Part shown: positions 13,637-17,245 of the stretch, piece after piece
Position numbering within the stretch: position 1 is the first letter of the stretch
Layout of the letters: each line of letters starts with the position of its first letter
DNA from: Paracoccaceae bacterium
GTDB lineage: Bacteria > Pseudomonadota > Alphaproteobacteria > Rhodobacterales > Rhodobacteraceae
Reading direction: 5' to 3'
DNA: 17,245 nt
Assembly: GCA_009920815.1 (NCBI GenBank)
Contig: RFZH01000025.1
Location: forward strand, 1-17,245
The notes under the pieces: generated by a model
Seen by the model: only the letters and a program-made list of their open reading frames with translations
Told to the model about the DNA's origin: nothing
Databases searched by the model: none
Translations under genes and position numbers: made by a program

Positions 13637-14020
13637 ATGGCTGACGTGAACAGAGGAAATCGTCCTCTTTCCCCTCATTTGACGATTTATCGTCCTCAAT
13701 TGACATCGATGACATCGATATTTGTGCGTATTACCGGCAACGCATTGATTGCGGGTGCTTTGTTGATTGTTTGGTGGCTACTTGCAGCATCAACGTCGCC
13801 TGAATCCTTTGCGACCGCTGATGCCGTAATGACCAGTTGGTTTGGCAAGTTGGTCATGCTGGGGTCTATCTGGGCGCTGTGGTATCACACGCTAGGTGGC
13901 ATTCGCCACTTGGTCTGGGATTATGCCATTGGTTTGGATATCCCGACCGCATATAAAATGGGTTGGGCGCTGATCATCGGTTCATTTGTTCTGACTGTGA
14001 TCACAGTCGTCGTTCTATAA
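13637..14020 (+). CDS. sdhC: Succinate dehydrogenase cytochrome b556 subunit
   Basis: Membrane anchor of 127 residues for complex II; with SdhD it binds heme b and ubiquinone. RPLSPHLTIYRPQLTS is the standard N-terminal signature. S27 and R31 in SIFVRITG match the E. coli quinone-site serine and arginine; the E. coli H30 is V30 here. H84 in WYHTLGGIRH matches the axial heme ligand. Three transmembrane segments are visible (about 32-51, 68-89 and 105-126). The start at 13637 is chosen because GAAAGG lies eight bases upstream and the conserved family start is MADVNRGNRPLSPH. An in-frame ATG at 13601 has no good ribosome site. It is the first gene of the sdh operon. Confidence 0.95.
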   Translation: MADVNRGNRPLSPHLTIYRPQLTSMTSIFVRITGNALIAGALLIVWWLLAASTSPESFATADAVMTSWFGKLVMLGSIWALWYHTLGGIRHLVWDYAIGLDIPTAYKMGWALIIGSFVLTVITVVVL

Positions 14021-14030
14021 GGAGAGGTCG

Positions 14031-14402
14031 ATGCGTTATCTTACAGATCGCAAGCGCGCCGTCGGCATGGGCAGCGCAAAATCAGGAACCGCGCATTTCT
14101 GGGCGATGAAAGTCAGCTCGGTTGCGTTGTTGATCCTGATCCCGCTTTTCGTTTTCACATTTGGATCAGTTGTCGGCGAAGGTTATGAAGCGGTTATTGC
14201 GTATTACGCGCAACCGTTCCCCGCGATTGTAGCCGCCCTGACATTGATCGTTGGCTTGGAGCATTTCCAATCCGGCGCACAGGTATTGATCGAAGACTAT
14301 GTGCACGGCGCAGCTGAAAAAATCGCAATCATTTTGGTAAAGTGTTTGGCCTATGCCACAATGGCAACGGGTCTGTTCGCGATCGCGAAATTGGCACTTT
14401 AA
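14031..14402 (+). CDS. sdhD: Succinate dehydrogenase hydrophobic membrane anchor subunit
   Basis: Second membrane anchor of complex II, 123 residues with three hydrophobic segments (about 28-48, 62-76 and 95-121). GSAKSGTAHFWAMK near residues 14-27 is typical of alphaproteobacterial SdhD. EHFQSGAQVLIEDYVHG (77-93) corresponds to the heme/quinone region of E. coli SdhD, with H78 as probable heme ligand and the D89-Y90 pair at the quinone site. AAGGAGAGG lies directly upstream, ten bases after the sdhC stop. It ends 12 bases before sdhA. Confidence 0.93.
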   Translation: MRYLTDRKRAVGMGSAKSGTAHFWAMKVSSVALLILIPLFVFTFGSVVGEGYEAVIAYYAQPFPAIVAALTLIVGLEHFQSGAQVLIEDYVHGAAEKIAIILVKCLAYATMATGLFAIAKLAL

Positions 14403-14414
14403 GAGGCAAAGACA

Positions 14415-16220
14415 ATGGCAGAATATAAATACGAAACACATGAATATGACGTCGTTGTGGTTGGTGCCGGTGGTGCCGGCTTGCGCGCGACTTTGGGTAT
14501 GGCGGAACAAGGGCTGCGCACCGCCTGTGTGACCAAGGTGTTCCCGACACGGTCCCATACCGTTGCGGCCCAAGGCGGCATTGCGGCGTCGCTGTCCAAC
14601 ATGGGGCCTGACCATTGGCAGTGGCACATGTATGACACGGTCAAAGGGTCCGATTGGTTGGGTGATACCGACGCGATGGAATACTTGGCGCGCGAAGCGC
14701 CCAAGGCGGTTTACGAATTGGAACATTACGGCGTTCCCTTTAGCCGCACCGAGGAAGGCAAGATTTACCAACGCCCATTCGGTGGTCACACCACCGAATT
14801 CGGCGAAGGCCCCCCCGTACAACGCACCTGTGCCGCCGCTGACCGCACGGGTCACGCGATTTTGCACACGCTTTATGGGCAATCGCTGAAAAACAATGCG
14901 GAATTCTATATCGAATATTTCGCGATTGACCTGATCATGTCCGACGATGGCCAATGCCAAGGCGTTGTGTGTTGGAAATTGGATGACGGGACATTCCACG
15001 TCTTTAATGCGAAAATGGTTGTTTTGGCGACTGGCGGCTATGGCCGTGCGTATTTCAGCGCGACATCGGCCCACACCTGTACCGGTGACGGCGGCGGTAT
15101 GGTCGCACGCGCGGGTCTGGCGTTACAGGATATGGAATTCGTGCAATTCCACCCAACTGGGATCTATGGCTCTGGCTGTTTGATCACCGAAGGGGCGCGC
15201 GGCGAAGGTGGGTACCTGACCAACTCAGAAGGCGAGCGTTTCATGGAACGTTATGCGCCGCATTACAAAGATTTGGCACCGCGTGACTATGTATCGCGCT
15301 GTATGACCATGGAAATCCGTGAAGGCCGCGGCGTTGGCGCGGGCGCTGATCATATTCACCTGAACCTGTCGCATTTGCCCGCCGAAGCCTTGGCCGAACG
15401 TCTGCCCGGTATTTCAGAATCTGCGAAAATCTTTGCGGGTGTCGATGTGACCAAAGAACCGATCCCCGTGTTGCCAACCGTGCATTACAACATGGGCGGT
15501 ATTCCGACCAACTATTGGGGCGAGGTGTTGAACCCAACCGCCGACAATCCAACCGCCATCGTGCCCGGCCTGATGGCCGTGGGCGAAGCGGGCTGTGCAT
15601 CGGTGCATGGGGCGAACCGCTTGGGGTCAAATTCATTGATCGACTTGGTGGTCTTTGGCCGCGCCGCCGCAATTCGTGCGGGCAAGGTTGTCGACCCAGA
15701 GACACCAAATCCAACGCTGAACCAAGCATCCATCGACAAAGCGTTTGATCGCTTTGATGGCTTGCGCAATGCAAATGGTGCAACTCCGACCGCCGAATTG
15801 CGGTTGGAAATGCAAAAAACCATGCAAGCGGATGCGGCCGTATTCCGGACATCGGAAACCCTGTCGCAAGGTGTAACGAAAATGACCGAAATCGCCGGCA
15901 AAATGGGCGACATCAAGGTCACAGACCGCAGCTTGGTCTGGAACTCTGATCTGATGGAAACGTTGGAACTGACCAATCTGATGCCAAACGCATTGGCCAC
16001 CATCGTCGGTGCCGAGGCACGCAAGGAATCCCGCGGCGCGCATGCGCACGAAGATTTCACAACGCGTGATGACGAAAACTGGCGCGTCCACACGGTCAGC
16101 CGTGTCGATGGTAATAAAGTTGATCTGTCCTATCGTCCCGTGATCGTTGATCCACTAACAACCGAGGCCGAAGGCGGTATCAGTTTGAAAACCATTGCGC
16201 CAAAGGCGCGGACATTCTGA
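14415..16220 (+). CDS. sdhA: Succinate dehydrogenase flavoprotein subunit
   Basis: Catalytic subunit of 601 residues, the usual length; it oxidises succinate to fumarate with covalently bound FAD. The dinucleotide motif VVVVGAGGAGLRAT is at 13-26. H48 in TRSHTVAAQGG is the covalent FAD attachment histidine. FVQFHPTGIYG (about 240-250) and TEGARGEGG carry substrate and proton-relay residues. HGANRLGSNSLIDLV near 395-410 provides the substrate-binding arginine. The C-terminal flavoprotein domain follows, ending TIAPKARTF. Codon use resembles that of its neighbours. sdhB does not follow directly: two small genes intervene, beginning one base after the sdhA stop. Confidence 0.97.
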   Translation: MAEYKYETHEYDVVVVGAGGAGLRATLGMAEQGLRTACVTKVFPTRSHTVAAQGGIAASLSNMGPDHWQWHMYDTVKGSDWLGDTDAMEYLAREAPKAVYELEHYGVPFSRTEEGKIYQRPFGGHTTEFGEGPPVQRTCAAADRTGHAILHTLYGQSLKNNAEFYIEYFAIDLIMSDDGQCQGVVCWKLDDGTFHVFNAKMVVLATGGYGRAYFSATSAHTCTGDGGGMVARAGLALQDMEFVQFHPTGIYGSGCLITEGARGEGGYLTNSEGERFMERYAPHYKDLAPRDYVSRCMTMEIREGRGVGAGADHIHLNLSHLPAEALAERLPGISESAKIFAGVDVTKEPIPVLPTVHYNMGGIPTNYWGEVLNPTADNPTAIVPGLMAVGEAGCASVHGANRLGSNSLIDLVVFGRAAAIRAGKVVDPETPNPTLNQASIDKAFDRFDGLRNANGATPTAELRLEMQKTMQADAAVFRTSETLSQGVTKMTEIAGKMGDIKVTDRSLVWNSDLMETLELTNLMPNALATIVGAEARKESRGAHAHEDFTTRDDENWRVHTVSRVDGNKVDLSYRPVIVDPLTTEAEGGISLKTIAPKARTF

Positions 16221-16221
16221 T

Positions 16222-16548
16222 ATGCTTAGGCTTGGTGGCATAGCAGCGATTGCGCTTTTGACAGCTTGCGGCGGCGGTACTGTGCAAGAAACCGTCGAAG
16301 ACGTGTCCCGCACAGCCGCGAAAGCTGTAATCAACACGGCGGTCGAGCGCCAATTCCCGCAATTGAACGCATCCATGGTTACGGATTGTATCATTGACAA
16401 TGCAACATTGAGCGAGGTGGCAACCATTTCGTTGGATGTTGCAACGTCGCCAAAGCCTGAAACGATTGCGCTGGTGTCAGAGATTGCAAATCGACCCGGT
16501 ACGGTTGCGTGTTTCACCGAAAAAGGGACGGCTCTGTTAGCAAAATGA
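16222..16548 (+). CDS. Small predicted lipoprotein within the sdh operon
   Basis: Protein of 108 residues that I do not recognise as a named family. It has a short lipoprotein signal peptide (LRLGGIAAIALLTAC) with the lipobox L-T-A-C, making C16 the lipidated residue, followed by GGGT. The mature part is about 93 residues, soluble, with two further cysteines (C56 in TDCIID and C97 in VACF) that could form a disulfide in the periplasm. The start at 16222 lies one base after the sdhA stop; an upstream in-frame start inside sdhA would hide the signal peptide. The stop overlaps the next gene's start (ATGA). As far as I recall, unnamed genes also sit between sdhA and sdhB in R. sphaeroides, so this may be a conserved accessory gene. 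Its function is unknown. Confidence 0.8.
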   Translation: MLRLGGIAAIALLTACGGGTVQETVEDVSRTAAKAVINTAVERQFPQLNASMVTDCIIDNATLSEVATISLDVATSPKPETIALVSEIANRPGTVACFTEKGTALLAK

Positions 16549-17245
16549 CCTCTGTCGCGCCGATATCATCCCAAAACGTGCCACAGGTGCGTTTGATGTG
16601 TTTGGCGACCCATCACAAAGGCGGGACGGTCTGGATGAAACAAATCATCAAGGCCCTTGCAGTGGAATGCAACATTCCATGGATTGGCATTTGGTCCGAC
16701 GCCCAAGTGCAAAACATCCCTGAAGCGGGTCCGGCGTTTTTGGTGAATTGGCATGGTTGGTTTCCCAGCTCGGTTTGGGACCGCGATGATATTGCGGTTT
16801 TACACATTATTCGGGATCCTCGCGACATTCTTTTGTCTGGCTGTGAATACCATCATCACGCAGGCAAAAAAGGAGAAGAGTTTTTGCATACGCCGCGTCA
16901 GGATTTAGGCGGACGTACCTATCAACAGACCATAGCGTCTATTGACGGGCTGGAAGACAAACTTTTGTTCGAAATGCGTGAAAAGCATGCTGAAACCTTG
17001 AGCGAAATGCGACTTTGGCCCTATGATCATCCCGCCAGCATGACATTGCGCTATGAAGACTTGATGAATGACACCAATGGGGATCTGTTTCGATCAGCAA
17101 TGGTTCATTGGGGCCTGGCGCCGCATGAACAAGATATTGCCGTTTCAATATTTCTAGAAAAAAGTTTGTTTGCTGAAAATAAAGACAGGTCTCTACGTGC
17201 GGGGCATGTCCAATCGGGTGAAACCATGCGGTGGCGCAAGGAATT
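16545..17245 (+). CDS. Sulfotransferase-like protein, 3' end beyond the window
   Basis: Open frame of at least 233 codons, cut by the window edge. The protein has the two PAPS-binding signatures of cytosolic-type sulfotransferases. The first is a 5'-phosphosulfate loop, ATHHKGGTVWMKQI, with K25. The second is the 3'-phosphate motif HIIRDPRDILLSG, with R90 and S98 eight residues apart as in classic members. TLRYEDLMND near residues 176-185 matches the conserved region seen in the family. No signal peptide is visible, so it is cytoplasmic. It would transfer sulfate from PAPS to an unknown acceptor. ATG at 16545 overlaps the lipoprotein stop (ATGA), implying translational coupling; M18 is an alternative start. 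Its place in the sdh operon, before the expected sdhB, is unexplained. Confidence 0.82.
   Translation, partial: MTSVAPISSQNVPQVRLMCLATHHKGGTVWMKQIIKALAVECNIPWIGIWSDAQVQNIPEAGPAFLVNWHGWFPSSVWDRDDIAVLHIIRDPRDILLSGCEYHHHAGKKGEEFLHTPRQDLGGRTYQQTIASIDGLEDKLLFEMREKHAETLSEMRLWPYDHPASMTLRYEDLMNDTNGDLFRSAMVHWGLAPHEQDIAVSIFLEKSLFAENKDRSLRAGHVQSGETMRWRKE

Noticed and set aside
14166..15074. Long minus-strand open frame opposite sdhD/sdhA (302 codons)
   Set aside because: Antisense to two well-supported genes with no recognisable motif or ribosome site.

Overview
The window is a chromosomal central-metabolism cluster from an alphaproteobacterium, almost certainly Rhodobacteraceae (marine Roseobacter-like, with roughly balanced GC by eye). 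The basis is the gene order lpd-sucB-sucA-sucD-sucC-mdh / mcl2-nnrU-like-DUF1737-mch / sdhC-sdhD-sdhA, which matches my memory of the Rhodobacter sphaeroides TCA/ethylmalonyl-CoA locus, together with protein sequences typical of that family and a Rhodobacteraceae-style intergenic hairpin element. No insertion sequence, CRISPR array, phage gene, tRNA or rRNA is visible.

Layout: (1) 1-345: end of an upstream transcription unit (terminator), a small two-motif CDGSH iron-sulfur protein gene and a bidirectional terminator. (2) 347-8456, minus strand: sucC-sucD-sucA-sucB-lpdA, read from high to low coordinates, encoding succinyl-CoA synthetase and the 2-oxoglutarate dehydrogenase complex. Hairpins lie after sucD and after sucB. 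sucA is split by an apparent 2-base loss near 5564-5570. (3) 8457-8764: the suc control region plus the mdh terminator. (4) 8765-9727, minus: mdh. (5) 9889-10641, plus: a TSUP/TauE-SafE membrane transporter, divergent from mdh. (6) 10725-13375, plus: a tight operon of malyl-CoA thioesterase (mcl2-like), an NnrU-family membrane protein, a DUF1737 protein and mesaconyl-CoA hydratase (mch). (7) 13376-13636: sdh control region. (8) 13637-17245, plus: sdhC-sdhD-sdhA, then a small lipoprotein and a sulfotransferase-like gene cut by the window edge. sdhB is not in the window and is expected further downstream.

Together the genes convert 2-oxoglutarate to succinyl-CoA, succinate, fumarate and malate/oxaloacetate, with electrons from succinate passed to ubiquinone. 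The mcl2/mch pair adds two steps of the ethylmalonyl-CoA pathway for acetyl-CoA assimilation.

The most notable non-coding signal is a regulatory architecture shared by the suc and sdh operons. Each has two copies of the palindrome GTGATCAC with centres exactly 21 bp apart, forming long perfect inverted repeats, and each has a separate LacI-type site with core GCGCTAAC. I infer that two transcription factors co-regulate both TCA operons. CceR and AkgR, described in R. sphaeroides, are the obvious candidates, but I cannot assign them from the sequence alone. The other notable points are the sucA frameshift and the unexplained lipoprotein and sulfotransferase genes inside the sdh operon.
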